From positions 606,609,383 to 606,673,382 of the forward strand of contig NC_056730.1 of NCBI RefSeq assembly GCF_019279795.1: a stretch of 64,000 nucleotides of DNA, in the 5' to 3' direction. The notes under the pieces are model-generated. The model worked only from the letters and a program-made list of their open reading frames with translations, made no database searches and had not been told where the DNA came from. The first letter of the stretch is position 1. Each line of letters begins with the position of its first letter. Shown here piece after piece: positions 33,593 through 43,692 of the stretch. The position numbers and the translations under genes were made by a program. Origin of the DNA: Protopterus annectens. Its lineage: Eukaryota > Chordata > Ceratodontiformes > Protopteridae.

Positions 33593-33982
33593 TTATTGGT
33601 CAGATTGCATGCATATTGTTTGCAAAATGACGTTTTCGTTTAATGCAGCCAAAATACTATTTTGTTTATTGGAAGGTACTTGTAAATACACTCCGTCGGC
33701 TGTACAAAAAATGGTGGCTCCCATTTTACAGAGCAAATCTCTCCCCAATAAATTTAAAGGTGCTGAGGGTCCTACTAAGAATGCATGATTGTCCTGTAAA
33801 GGTCCCAAAGTTACTGGGAAAGGAACAGTTTCAGAATATTCAGTAGGGGCACCAGAGACACCTACCCCTCTAGTTGTTTTATTGAAGAGGGGGACATTCA
33901 TTACTGCTTCACCAGCTAACATAGATTTAGTTGCTCCGGTGTCCATTAGAAATAGGTATGGTTTATTTTTGACAAGCAACAT
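33593..33982 (-). pseudogene. ERV protease
   Basis: Fossil aspartic protease with the active-site block YLFLMDTGATKSMLAGE and, further on, LLGRDLLCKMGATI, the usual second conserved block of retroviral proteases. Lies between gag and the LINE insertion. Confidence 0.8.
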
Positions 33983-34054
33983 AACACACAGTCCGTCTTG
34001 ATCGACAGGAATGAAAGGACACAGCTGCTGTTGTCTTTGTTCAGGGAACCTTCA

Positions 34055-34879
34055 TTATGATGGCTGCCAATTGGGTGGGGTCCAATTGGAATTCCACTGT
34101 TGTGACGTATCAGTGGGTGGGGCAGGTTGTTCAACTAGATACGGACATTCATTTCTCCAATGGCCTACTTGGCCACAATTGAAACACTCTGTCTGATTAT
34201 TATAGCTTTGGGGCGGGGCTGATCGTGTTTCCTGACAGTTTTTTCTATTTTGATTTCCTGCCCCTTGGCGTCCACATCTCCCTCGTCCTCCCCATCCACG
34301 TTGCCCAAAGGCAGTACACATTTGAATCTGCGCCTTAACCAATTTTTTCTGTAACTCCTTTTTTTCCTTTGCTAAATGGTCGGAGAGGTATTGCACTTGT
34401 GTGACTAATTCATGCAATTCAAGACTAGGCCAGTTTAAACATACTTCCTTTAGTTTGTCCCGTACTTGCGGATGCAACCCATCTACGAAGGCAGCCGATA
34501 ATCCACTTTGTGCTGACCCTTTGGTGGGTTCTGGATAACCAGAGTAAGCCTGAAAGGCTTCGGTGAGATGATTTAAATATTCGTCCTCAGGTTCGTCTTC
34601 TTTCTGGAGAACTGACTTGATTTTGGACCAGTTGGGTGTGGGTGGAACTATTACAGTGATAGCATCTACTATACGTTGTCTGACCACTTCAAATCCATTA
34701 TCTCCCTGTAGATTGTGTTTTGGAATTGGACTAGGGACATAAGCATGGTCCCAAAATTGTTTCATCAGATCAGCTGGCACGGCATACTGAAGAACTGCTC
34801 TGACTTCTTCTATTGTGGGATTTTGTAGGCTAATATGTCCTGCCAGCACACCCACAAATTCTCTGAGAGGTCTCTTCAT
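34055..34879 (-). pseudogene. ERV gag (capsid and nucleocapsid)
   Basis: Fossil gag segment of 274 residues. It has a capsid-like region with LREFVGVLAGHISL, FWDHAYVPSP and AFQAYSGYPEP...FVDGLHPQVRDKLKE (a major-homology-like block), a charged helix, then a basic stretch and one zinc knuckle CFNCGQVGHWRNEC. The matrix part is missing: DIRS sequence follows at once beyond 34880. Confidence 0.8.
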
Positions 34880-34884
34880 TCTTT

Positions 34885-35283
34885 AGATGTCCACAGACAA
34901 CTGAGGTACTACTTAGACAAAACCAAACCTATTAGAAAGCCTGACCAACTATTCATCTCCTTCCACCCTAGGGAAGGCAGTCTCCAAACAGACCATTTCT
35001 TCATGGATTTTTAAGACCATTGGCATATACTGTTCCAGTCATGGAAAAACTTTACACAGACATGTCAAATCCCACTCAACCAGGGCAGCAGGTTCCTCAG
35101 CTCCCTATTTCAAAGGGGTTGATTACAATTTTAGATGCTGCTACTTGGGCTTCAGTAGTGCACACCTTTACAAAATATTACAAACTGGACCTAACCTCCA
35201 GAGCTAGAACTGGGTTTGCCAGGTCTATTCTTCAGGGTCTCATTGACCAGGGACCCCAGTCCTCCACCCAGGCTCATACCTAA
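34885..35283 (+). pseudogene. DIRS-4 tyrosine recombinase, C-terminal remains
   Basis: Fossil recombinase end. It begins with a DVHRQLRYYLDKTKPIRKPD-like block directly beside the ERV gag and continues with ILDAATWASVVHTFTKYYKLDLTSR, the end of the DIRS recombinase with its tyrosine segment. The internal complementary region follows 18 bases later, the normal DIRS order. Confidence 0.7.
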
Positions 35284-35300
35284 AAGCTTTGGTATTCTCT

Positions 35301-35404
35301 CTACTGTAATGAATACTGCAACATGAGGATAAAAGGATATATAATAGTTGTGCAAGAACTTACCATAACATTACATGTCCTTCTCTTCCATGTTGCAGTA
35401 TTCA
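35301..35404. repeat. DIRS-4 internal complementary region (ICR)
   Basis: Left half 35301-35330 is the reverse complement of the outer end of the left terminal repeat (16711-16740). Right half 35341-35404 is the reverse complement of the outer right end (about 35755-35818), with roughly 8 mismatches in 64 bases. This two-sided complement is the signature by which DIRS elements rebuild their ends during circle formation. Confidence 0.85.
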
Positions 35405-35608
35405 GTCCCTTCCTCCTACCCCCTCTACTTTACCTCTCTAATCTACTGTTACTTACCTGTGTGGACATAGTCACCGACCCTCTTAATCTCTCCACTACAC
35501 ACAGCTTATCGAGTACCCTATGCTCTAGTCTACATGTGAGTCTCAAGGGTCTCCCATTTATGACCCTCTTTAAACCTCCAAGAATACTACTGTATGAAGC
35601 AGTCCATT

Positions 35609-35818
35609 CTGAAGGGGGTACATGCATACCTCACTTTTATACCCCACTTCAGTTTATGGCTCTGACATAGGATGTTACACGTACCCTCCTGTTCTAAAGA
35701 CTTTGGTATACTGGCCGGATGTCGGTGCTGCAGGCAACAACCTCCCTACTGTAATGAATACTGCAACATGGCAGAGAACGACATCTAAGCTTATGGTAAG
35801 TTCTTACACAACTATTCT
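35609..35818 (-). repeat. DIRS-4 right inverted terminal repeat with extension
   Basis: The part 35609-35775 is the inverted copy of 16711-16877. Beyond the CAACATG at 35764-35770 there is an extra segment of about 48 bases absent from the left end, matched only by the ICR. DIRS elements commonly have a longer right end. Confidence 0.85.
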
Positions 35819-37634
35819 TTCCCCTTGCCAAGTTGCACATGAGGAAGCTCCAGTGATACCTCAAGAATGTATGGTTTGAGTTCACAGTCCATAGAGACCC
35901 AGATTCCCCTGATCCCTTGCCTCAAACAAGAGTTCACATGGTGGGCGGAGGCTTGCTCCCAGAATCAGGCTCTCCCCTTCAAATTCTCACCACATGGTCA
36001 AACCCTAACCACAGACACCTCAGAGACCACCTAGAGGGCTCACTTCCAGAACCTCTGAACCCAAGGAAAGTGGGATTTCAACTCCCAGGTCAGACGCAGC
36101 AATTGGAAGGAACTCATGGTAGTACTAAAGGGTCTGCTAGCCTTCAAGGAAATATGGATAGCAGGTGTTCTGCTAATACAGACAGAGACAGTACCATGGT
36201 AGTGTGATACTTAGACAGGAAGGGACACATTCCTACCCCCTGTGCCATCTAGCAATGGAAATCTGGGAAACAGCACATTCCATAGGGTTGCACCACATAG
36301 CACAGTACATTCCAGGAGTTCAAAATGCTCTGGCAGACCATCTCAGTAGAAGTCTGATGGACCCCCACTAGTGATGCATCCAGAGATTTTTCTAACCCTT
36401 ACCCAAACTCGGGGAGTTCCACAGGTAGACCTGTTTGCATCAGAGGGAAACTCACATGTGCAGACATTATGCACCAGGAACAGACAGGAGACAGCCTCGA
36501 AAACAGATGCCTTCTCCTTCCAGTGGACTCAACTTTTCATTTATGCATTTTCCCCATTCCCCTTCTACCTTGTGTCCTTCTCAAAATAAGGGAAGAGGGC
36601 CCAAGAGCAGTTCTGATAGCTCCAGACTGGCCCAGACAGCATTGGTATCCTCTCTTCCTTGAGCTCATCAACCAAGACCCATGGTTACTACTTCAGAGGG
36701 TACATCTCCTCACCCAGAATGAGGGAAAAGTGGTCCATCCCAACCTGCAGACCCTGAGCCTTGCAGCTTGGATGATACCATAACACCCAACAGAGGTACT
36801 ACCCTAAGTTAACAAGTGCTAGACATCCTCAAATAATCTAGAAGGCTTACCACTAGGAAGTCCTACTCAGCTAAGTGGAAAAGGTTCTATATGTGGTGCA
36901 AAGCCCACCACCTAGATCCCCAATCAGCACATATTTCCAACATCCTGGAATACCTGACTAGTCTGCTGAATCAGGGACTGTCTCATTCATCTAATAAAAT
37001 CCATGCTTCTGCCGTCTCTGCATACATGCCTACTCACCCCCCCTTCTCCCATCCTCACTTAAGACAATTTCTTAGGAGAGTAGTTCACATTATACCCCCT
37101 CCCCCCAGAAGGAAATCTACTCCTCCATGGGACCTTAATTTTGTACTAAAGAAGCCGACCTTGCCCCCTTTTGAGCCAGCAGCTTCTGCTGACATAAAGT
37201 TTTTGACTTGGAAAACAGCTCTGCTTCTGCCAGGAGAGTTTCTGAGTTGCAGGCCCTCATGGCAGTGGAACCTTTTCTTATCTTCACAGGGATAGGGTCC
37301 GTCTCAGAACCAACCCCTTCTTTATACCCAAAGTGGTTACTGACACCTCTCTGAACCAGGCCATTCATCTCCCGTCCTCTCCCTTCCTTCTTTTCCAACC
37401 CTCAGAACAAAGGAGAGAGAATTCTGCATTCCTTGGATGTACACAGACAGCTGTGCTTCTATCTGGACAAGACTAAAACCTTGAGGAATTTTGATTTTGA
37501 TCAACTGTTCATTACCTTTGCCCCTGGTTCAGAAGGCAAGTCAGCCACCAAGCAAACAATTCCCAGATGGATTTCCCATTGCATCTCCTTTTGTTACAGC
37601 TCTCATGACAAAATACGTACAGTAGGGATCAGGA
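35819..37634 (+). mobile_element. DIRS-3, right part (RNase H and recombinase)
   Basis: Fossil continuation of DIRS-3. RNase H-side sequence resumes at about 35820 with PLAKLHMRKLQ, then VQNALADHLSRSLMDP near 36330, VPQVDLFASEGN near 36425 and AVLIAPDWPRQHWYPLFLEL near 36615. Recombinase remains run from about 36840 (RFYMWCKAHHLDP) to 37640 (LDVHRQLCFYLDKTKTLRNF, WISHCISFCYSS). The 3' end is cut off by a gypsy LTR at 37635. Broken several times. Confidence 0.72.
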
Positions 37635-38760
37635 TGTGACAAAGGGAGATACTGCCAGCACAGCTATATGGTATTTTGTAAATGATTATATGTCACTTGT
37701 GAACATCAACATGGTTTATAAGATGCTTGTGTTATAAATGTATTAGAACTGTATGTCATGTGTTTTTCAAACTGCTGGTACGGAAGTGTGCATTGAAAAG
37801 GTTTTCTCCAAGTGCTGTTTGAACTGTAACTACAGTGGGCCCTACTGGAATACAACAGAAGTGTACATGCACTATTGTAACTGTTTAAATATATATATTT
37901 TAACAGTGGAAACTGGAATACAGGAGGTGAACTTCAGAAAAATAACTCAAATTAAATGACTTTATGCTCACGCCATAAAAGATGGTATCTTTCAGTTTCA
38001 GTGCAGCAAGGAGACACAATGGGCTTTCTGTATGGTCTTTGGAGTGAACTAATTGCTAGTTTTGAAATGTGAAGGAATGCAATTGTTTTATGACTACCAG
38101 CATCTGCCAAAGATCTGAGGTCTATGTATTTTCACAGGTAGATGCCGGGGGGTTCACCTGGTATGTTGTCAAATGACAAGAAATTATGCCATTCTGCAAG
38201 CAATCCCAGCAGTAATATTTGAGATATTAGTTTGAGAACTATCTGAGAGAGACGGAACATTGTGTATTCTGTCTTGGACCTGACAACAACTACACAAATC
38301 ATTCACCACATCTGCCTTGCTCTGTAAGTAAGTTTCTCTCTGAGAAAGACAGAGCATTCTGTATTCTGTCTTGGACCTGACAACAACTACAAGAATCATT
38401 CATCACATCTGCCTTGCTCTGTAAATACGTTTCTAGGATGTAGTAACTCTCTTAGATACAGTCAGGAATGTAGTAAAGCTTAATTTAGATATTTTTCTTT
38501 ATTTATTTGAGACTGTCCTGCCGTGTTGTTTTAAATATTTCCTGTGATTTTGAAATCTGATGTCACTGTGAATATATACTATTATTTTGTTCTTTTATTA
38601 TTTATTATTGAATATATTTAAACCTTTCATTGTGGCTGGTGTTTGTATAGATATTTAAGTTTTGAGAGTACTTGGATATTTATTTGGTGACATTGTGTGG
38701 ACCACTCCTAATAGCCTTGCTCTTCATCAAACTACCATGTATATTAATAGTAACATTACA
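37635..38760 (+). repeat. Gypsy-family LTR, plus orientation
   Basis: Fossil LTR of about 1.1 kb starting TGTGACAAAGGGAGATACTG. Its reverse complement matches 39700-40678 along nearly the whole length, including CAGTTTCAGTGCA, TTATTTGAGACTG and AATAGCCTTGCTCTT. It contains a 97-bp internal tandem duplication (38243-38436) that the other copy lacks. It carries no gypsy coding sequence on its right side, so it is a solo LTR or the 5' end of a truncated copy. The two copies look about 80-85 percent alike, so old. Confidence 0.75.
38243..38436 (+). repeat. 97-bp tandem duplication inside the left gypsy LTR
   Basis: Two units, from CTGAGAGAGACGGAACATTG at 38243 and from CTGAGAAAGACAGAGCATTC at 38340, each including TATTCTGTCTTGGACCTGAC. 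The right LTR has only one unit. Confidence 0.85.
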
Positions 38761-38893
38761 CAGTGAGATTTGGATACCTTTTGTTAAGGGCATTAAAGTA
38801 GCCTGATAAAGAATTAGCTGGTGGCAGTAATAACTACCTTATAGTCTGAGCAAAAGGGGGCATAGCTAGTAAACCTCTATCAGCCTTTCCCAG

Positions 38894-38952
<59 letters not shown>

Positions 38953-39230
38953 GTCTTGGCTTGGCCACTCAGCTGAGCTCTCAACTCTATAGCTGTGCCA
39001 GTGGGGAGTCGTATTGGGGATCTGGAGAAAAAGGGAGAAAACCAGCCCTAGACTGAATGTGGTCTCTGTGTGCTCTTACAGGAAATTTCACTTTATTGTG
39101 TGTGTACTTGTCATCCTCCCAATGTACGTCCCCCACTGTTGCCAGTGGTGAGGACTGAGGTTCGTTGATTACTGGGCCAGTGTTGGGGCATCACAGAGAG
39201 CTAGAGAATTACTCTTGCTTGACACAGAGA
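38761..39230. other. Non-coding stretch with a TG repeat
   Basis: A possible untranslated leader of the plus-strand gypsy copy, or plain intron. It holds (TG)28-29 at 38895-38951. No coding match seen. Confidence 0.4.
38895..38951 (+). repeat. (TG)n microsatellite
   Basis: An uninterrupted TG dinucleotide run of 57 bases. Confidence 0.98.
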
Positions 39231-39690
39231 ATTGCTGGGTCTTGATGCAGAGAAAACACCTGAGAGAGTATGCTGGGATTTTATGAGGACGGCAATGGAA
39301 GCATTTTCATTTCCTGAAAAAATTACAAGGTTGATAAGAAGAATATATGAAGGATCGGAAGTGAAAATTAAAGTGGGTGGGGTCATCTCAGATAATTTCT
39401 ACTTGAGCAGAGAAACTAGACAGGGGTGTCCTCTTTCCCCTTTATTATTTGCATTACATTTAGAACCATTACCAAAGAAAATAAGGGACTCAGAAATTCA
39501 AGTATATAATTGGTATGGCGGTCATGAAAAGCTGGCTTTATTTGAAGAAGATATTATTTTATACCGGACAAAACTAGAAACAAACATTACAGTGTTGCGA
39601 AACATTTTGAGACATTTTCAGATCTTTTTGGGATACAAAATTAACTCATTCGATCCGAGTTATGCCACCAGGTGCATCTGCAGTTAACGT
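39228..39690 (+). mobile_element. L1-like LINE fragment, reverse transcriptase part
   Basis: A 151-residue frame with LDAEKTPERVCWDFM (motif A region, LDAEKAFDRVEWD in active L1 elements), KVGGVISDNF and RETRQGCPLSPLLFALHLEPL (motif B, L1 style), then a decayed motif C region (LALFEEDIILY). Truncated on both sides; it lies between the two facing gypsy LTRs. L1 clade by motif style; a Tx1-type L1 is possible. Confidence 0.75.
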
Positions 39691-39699
39691 CTACTGACA

Positions 39700-40678
39700 C
39701 CTCTTTACTATCAGTACAAATGGTAGCTTGACCAAGAGCAAGGCTATTAGGAATGGCCCACAGTGTCACCAATTAAATATGCAAGTACTCTCAGAACTAT
39801 ATGTCTCACAAATACAGCCACAGTGAAAGGTTTAAATATATTTAATAAATAATAAAAGAACAAGAAAATAGTAAGTAATCACAGTTGCATCAGAGTTCAG
39901 AATCACAGGAAATATTTAAAACAACATTACAGGGCAGTCTCAAATAAATAAAGAAAACATCTAAACTATACTTCACTGTATCCCTGACTATATCTAAACG
40001 AGTTATGCTGTTCCCTAGTCTTGTGTACAGAGCTAGCAGGCAGATGTTTTGAGTGGATGTTCTTATCAAGTCAAAGACAAAATACAAAATGCCCAATTTG
40101 TCTCTCAGAGGGTTCTTAAATTAATATCCCAAATATTACTGCTGGGATAGCTTGCAGCATGACGTCACATCTTGTCATCTGACTATCCTAGGTGAAAACC
40201 CTCACTGCAGCTGGTAGCATTTAGCATCTACCTGTGAAAATACATAGACCTCAGATCTTTTGGCAAGTGGTGGAAGTCATGAAATAATTTACATTCCTCT
40301 ACATTTAAAGACAATACAAAAAACTTCTAGTTCTAGACATGGTCTCCTGTTGCACTGAAACTGAAAGATAACATCTGTTTTGTTTATGGCCCAGTCATAA
40401 AGTAACTTAGTTTCAACTGTTCTTTTGACGTTTTGCAAGTTAATCTCCTGTGTTTCAGTCTCCCCTGTTAAAAATCTAAATAGTTACAATTGTGCATATA
40501 CATTTCTGCTCCGTATTTTACAAAATATCTCTTCAGCACACATTTGTACAATATGACATACAGTTCCAATACATCTGTAACACAAGCATCTTACATCAGC
40601 ATATTAACATTCACAAATGACACACAATCACTTACAAAATTCCAGCTAGCTGGGCTGGCAGTATCTCTTTTCATGACA
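39700..40678 (-). repeat. Gypsy-family LTR, minus orientation (3' LTR of the 40679-42910 element)
   Basis: Fossil LTR starting TGTCATGAAAAGAGATACTG on the minus strand (from 40678). A purine tract, GGGGGCGGGGAAAGAGA (reverse complement of 40679-40695), stands directly before it, as the polypurine tract should. It matches the plus-strand LTR at 37635-38760 in inverted orientation. Confidence 0.78.
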
Positions 40679-42910
40679 TCTCTTTCCCCGCCCCCTCTCT
40701 GGAAGACTCAAGCTAGTTTTTCAAATCACCCTTGAGAAATGCTGCTTGAGAGGGTTGAGCCCATCTAGGAATACCTTACTCTATTCCCTGTCTTGAGATG
40801 CCAGCTGTCTTGGCATTGCTGAACCCAGTACAGTGCTGCACTGTCCTGTCATATACCTGCAATCCTAGGCTCCACCATAGTAATTTGGGATTTTGCTGGC
40901 TGGCTCCCTGTAGCCATAGATCCCCTCAGACTCCTCTTGCCTTGTACTGCAAAGACTTAGCACCAGGCCTCCCTATCATGGTAAGGTTTCACCATGTTAA
41001 CATAGTACAGTTTATGCCCCTGCCTCTTGCCTAGCAGTTCTGCCATGTAGTTAACATCACTGACCTTCATTACCATTTTGAAGGGTCCCTCCTAAGCTGC
41101 CTGCAGCTTGTTGCGTCTGACAGGAATGAGAAACATAACCTGCTGCCCCACAGCATACTCTCTAGCTTGAGCATTCTTGTCATAACAGACCTTTTTCTGC
41201 TTTTGGGCTCTGCCACATTCTCCTGGGCCAAGCCCATGAGTTCCCTGAGCTTTGTCCTGAGGTTTAGGACATATGCCACAACAGACTCTTGTGGGATTCG
41301 CATACACCATCCCACTCATCATGAATCAAATTTGGAGGTCCCCTCACCCTAGGCTGATATGGCAACTCAAAGGGTGAAGAATCTGTAGATTCCTGGGGAA
41401 CCTCCCTTTAAGCAAACAGATGCGGCAAATATTTGTTCCACTCCCTCTTAAACTGGTATGTAAATGCCTGTAGCATGGTCTTTACTGTAGAGTTTAACCT
41501 GTCAACCAGACCATTAGTCCGGGGATGGTAAAGGGTGGTCTTCAGGTGCTTCACCCCACAGTGCTTCCACAGACAAGCCAGCAGGGCTAACATGAAATTG
41601 GCACCTCAGTCAGTATTTCTTTTGGGAACCCTACCCTGCTGAAAATCTCTGACAAAGCATTTGCCACCTTTTCTGCCTCAATAGAGGACAGAACTACCAC
41701 CCCAGAGTATCTGGTAGCATAATCTACTACCACTAGGATATACCTTTTCCCTGTGGAACTTGGGGTACTCAGAGGCCCTAAAATATCCATAGCTACCCTC
41801 TGAAATGGCTCTTCTATCACAGGCAAAGGCATCAGAGGAGCTTTCACCTTGTCTCCTGCCTTGCCTACTTTTTGGTACTGCTCACAGGTCCTGCAGTACC
41901 CTGTTATATCTCTGGAAATCCCAGGCCAGTAAATGATATGCATAATGCATCTCTTGGTACACTTTATGCCTATATGACTTGCAAAGTGAATACCATAGGC
42001 TATGGCTAGAAGTGCCAGATGGTAGGCTGTAGGCACTACCAACTGCTGTATTCTCTCACTCTCTAGCCCTCCCTCAGGGTTCCACTCTCTATACAATAAC
42101 CCTTTCTCCCAGTATGCAGATTCCTCCTCCCCTTGAGGATCAGGTGGCTCACTAGATACCTCCCTCAGGCCTGGTAATGTAAGGTCTGAGAGCTGAGCCT
42201 ATCTCAACTCTGTGTTTGTAACCCTTCCCAGCTCCCCTTCTACAGGAAGTCTGGTATTCTCTGACAGCGGTGCCTCACTATCAGCCTGGGTACTTCTACT
42301 CACCTCTGCCCTTGCAGTGACTCTGTCCAAGGGAATGCCAACACCCACAAGCAGCTGTGGCTCACCTTCAATCGCACTGCTGCAGGGTAGCTCCCTGTCT
42401 GAAGTAACCACCACACCAGTCTTGGCTAAGTTTGCAGTCTGTCTGGGTCCCTCCCATGCTACCAGACCCACAGGCTTGTCTCCAAGCCTGACTGCCTGTA
42501 ACTGCATGCACACAAGGCACTGCATTATCAGAATAATTCCCTATCAGGACATCTGCAGGGGATATCCTCAAACACATCTACTTGCTTGCTTCTTTTTCCA
42601 CTCTCCCATTCAAGGTAAACCCTAGCCAAAAATATTTGGAATGGAGTCGCTCCTAAAGCTCTGACTGGAGTAGACTGCCCAAGCAGGTAGTGCTCCTCTT
42701 AAACCATTTTTGTCTTCACAATGATTCGGTCAGAGGCTGTGTCTCTCTTAGCAGTTGCCTGTTTTCCATCTACCTCTTGTGGTAGTACTATTGAGACAAC
42801 TTACTGCTGGCATTCTTTCATTCCCACTTACTGGCTGTCCCATCTTTTGTTCCCCACCTTGCCTCCATGGACAATGGCTAACAGAGTTCCCAGGCCATTG
42901 TGGTGAGTAG
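40679..42910 (-). mobile_element. Ty3/gypsy element, internal part, minus strand
   Basis: Fossil gypsy element. Integrase remains lie at 41408-42096; a region like the gypsy gag/protease border lies at about 42199-42577 (PADVLIGNYSDNAVPC). RT and RNase H are not visible between them, so the copy has lost a large internal part. The 3' LTR follows at 39700-40678. Old, broken many times. Confidence 0.75.
41408..42096 (-). pseudogene. Gypsy integrase remains
   Basis: Fossil integrase. The zinc-binding HHCC part (HFASHIGIKCTKRCI, then CRTCEQYQ), AMDILGPLSTPSS and YILVVVDYATRY (first catalytic-region Asp), and TLYHPRTNGLVDRLNSTVK (block that holds the catalytic Glu in intact relatives). Typical Ty3/gypsy layout. 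Confidence 0.82.
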
Positions 42911-43498
42911 TATATATAATATGTATAGTTTGGGTGAAAGAGGAAGGGGAGAAGGGATAGCAGAGGAGGTAGATGGTGAAGTTTGAGGGATGGAAGAATT
43001 GTCAATTAAGGTATTTTTAAATAATTGGGTAGAAAGTCAAAAGAGAAAATTAATTAGAAAGTTGAGAGATTCAGGGTTAAGGCAACAAATTAGATTATGG
43101 CTATAGGTTGAAAGCAGTTATATTTTGCTGAGTATACTAGATTTTTTTTTCAGCTGGGATGAAAGTTGGGAAAGAATAGACTTTCTTTTAGATTGGAGGA
43201 AATGGATTCCTAACACTTGAATCCAGTGAATGAGAAGATATAATGTGACTAATTATGAGGGTGAAGAAAGGGGCGGTTCCAGTGGAAGGGAATTTTGAAG
43301 ATCATATCTGGAGGATGCAGTTATAAGAAAAACTGCTTTAATGAAAATGATCCACAGAGTAAGCATTTTCTTTGTTTTATAGGTTTTAAGCAATTAAAAA
43401 AAAAAACAAGAAAATGAAATGCATTCATGGTGATTGTTATTAAATGTTTAAAAAAACACATTTTGTTCTGTTTTTTTTTTTTTTTTTTTTTTTTTCAG
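42911..43498. other. Intron 1, distal part, before exon 2
   Basis: AT-rich intron with no recognised element. The acceptor tract is a T-run of more than 20 bases at 43471-43495 followed by CAG. Confidence 0.6.
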
Positions 43499-43692
43499 AT
43501 CCCTCAGTGGTGTGCGGAGTATGCATTGTCTGTTCAGTACATAAATGGACTAGTAGCATGCAGCCAGCCACACAGCATTGCTGCTGTGAGCCTGGCTTTG
43601 TGTGTAGCAGATGAGATGGACTTGAACCTTGGCCATGAGATTGGCTACTCTGTCCCTTATGAAGACTGCTGCACTCCAGAAACCATTCTCAG
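43499..43692 (+). CDS. DHX32: DHX32-like helicase, second coding exon
   Basis: This exon of 194 bases reads on in phase 0 from the exon ending at 1500. It encodes [14 protein letters not shown], then the region of helicase motif Ia (SQPHSIAA, where canonical DEAH proteins have TQPRRVAA), then [20 protein letters not shown] and CCTPETIL plus two bases of an arginine codon. The CCTxETILR block is typical of DHX32; VADEMDLxLGHE occurs in both DHX32 and DQX1. The acceptor is a run of more than 20 T followed by CAG at 43496-43498. The exon closes at CTCAG with GCAAGA following, so the donor appears to be GC rather than GT. No third coding exon is visible up to 64000. Loss of the motif Ia arginines fits a divergent helicase paralogue. 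Confidence 0.9.

Larger units (their letters stand above)
19060..34880 (-). mobile_element. Gamma-type (class I) endogenous retrovirus, minus strand, interrupted by two LINEs and a SINE
   Basis: Fossil retrovirus. From its 5' side (high coordinates) the parts are gag (34055-34879), protease (33593-33982), RT (23837-24385), RNase H and connection (22552-23554), integrase (21251-22187), env surface part (about 20760-21147) and transmembrane part (19430-20188). A purine tract near 19429-19441 and a candidate 3' LTR follow. The RT motif style (CNTPILPVKKPG, LTVIDISSAFFSLP) and the single zinc knuckle in gag point to gamma-like class I. Two LINEs (24390-33489) separate protease from RT. The gag side runs straight into DIRS recombinase with no LTR visible. 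Broken many times, old. Confidence 0.85.
16711..35818 (+). mobile_element. DIRS-4: inner DIRS element, itself carrying a DIRS-5 piece, an ERV, two LINEs and a SINE
   Basis: Fossil DIRS element bounded by inverted terminal repeats (16711-16877 and 35609-35818). Its parts are a gag region (16961-18370), recombinase remains (34885-35283) and an internal complementary region (35301-35404). It lies inside the RT/RNase H region of DIRS-3. RT and RNase H of its own are not visible: gag is followed by a DIRS-5 piece and the ERV. As is normal for DIRS, no target duplication is evident. The ends are about 85-90 percent alike by eye, so it is moderately old. Broken. Confidence 0.8.

Noticed and set aside
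37635-40678. Large inverted repeat as the ends of a DNA transposon such as a Polinton
   Set aside because: The arms start with TG, one stands next to a purine tract and gypsy integrase, and the middle has no transposon genes. They are LTRs in opposite orientation.
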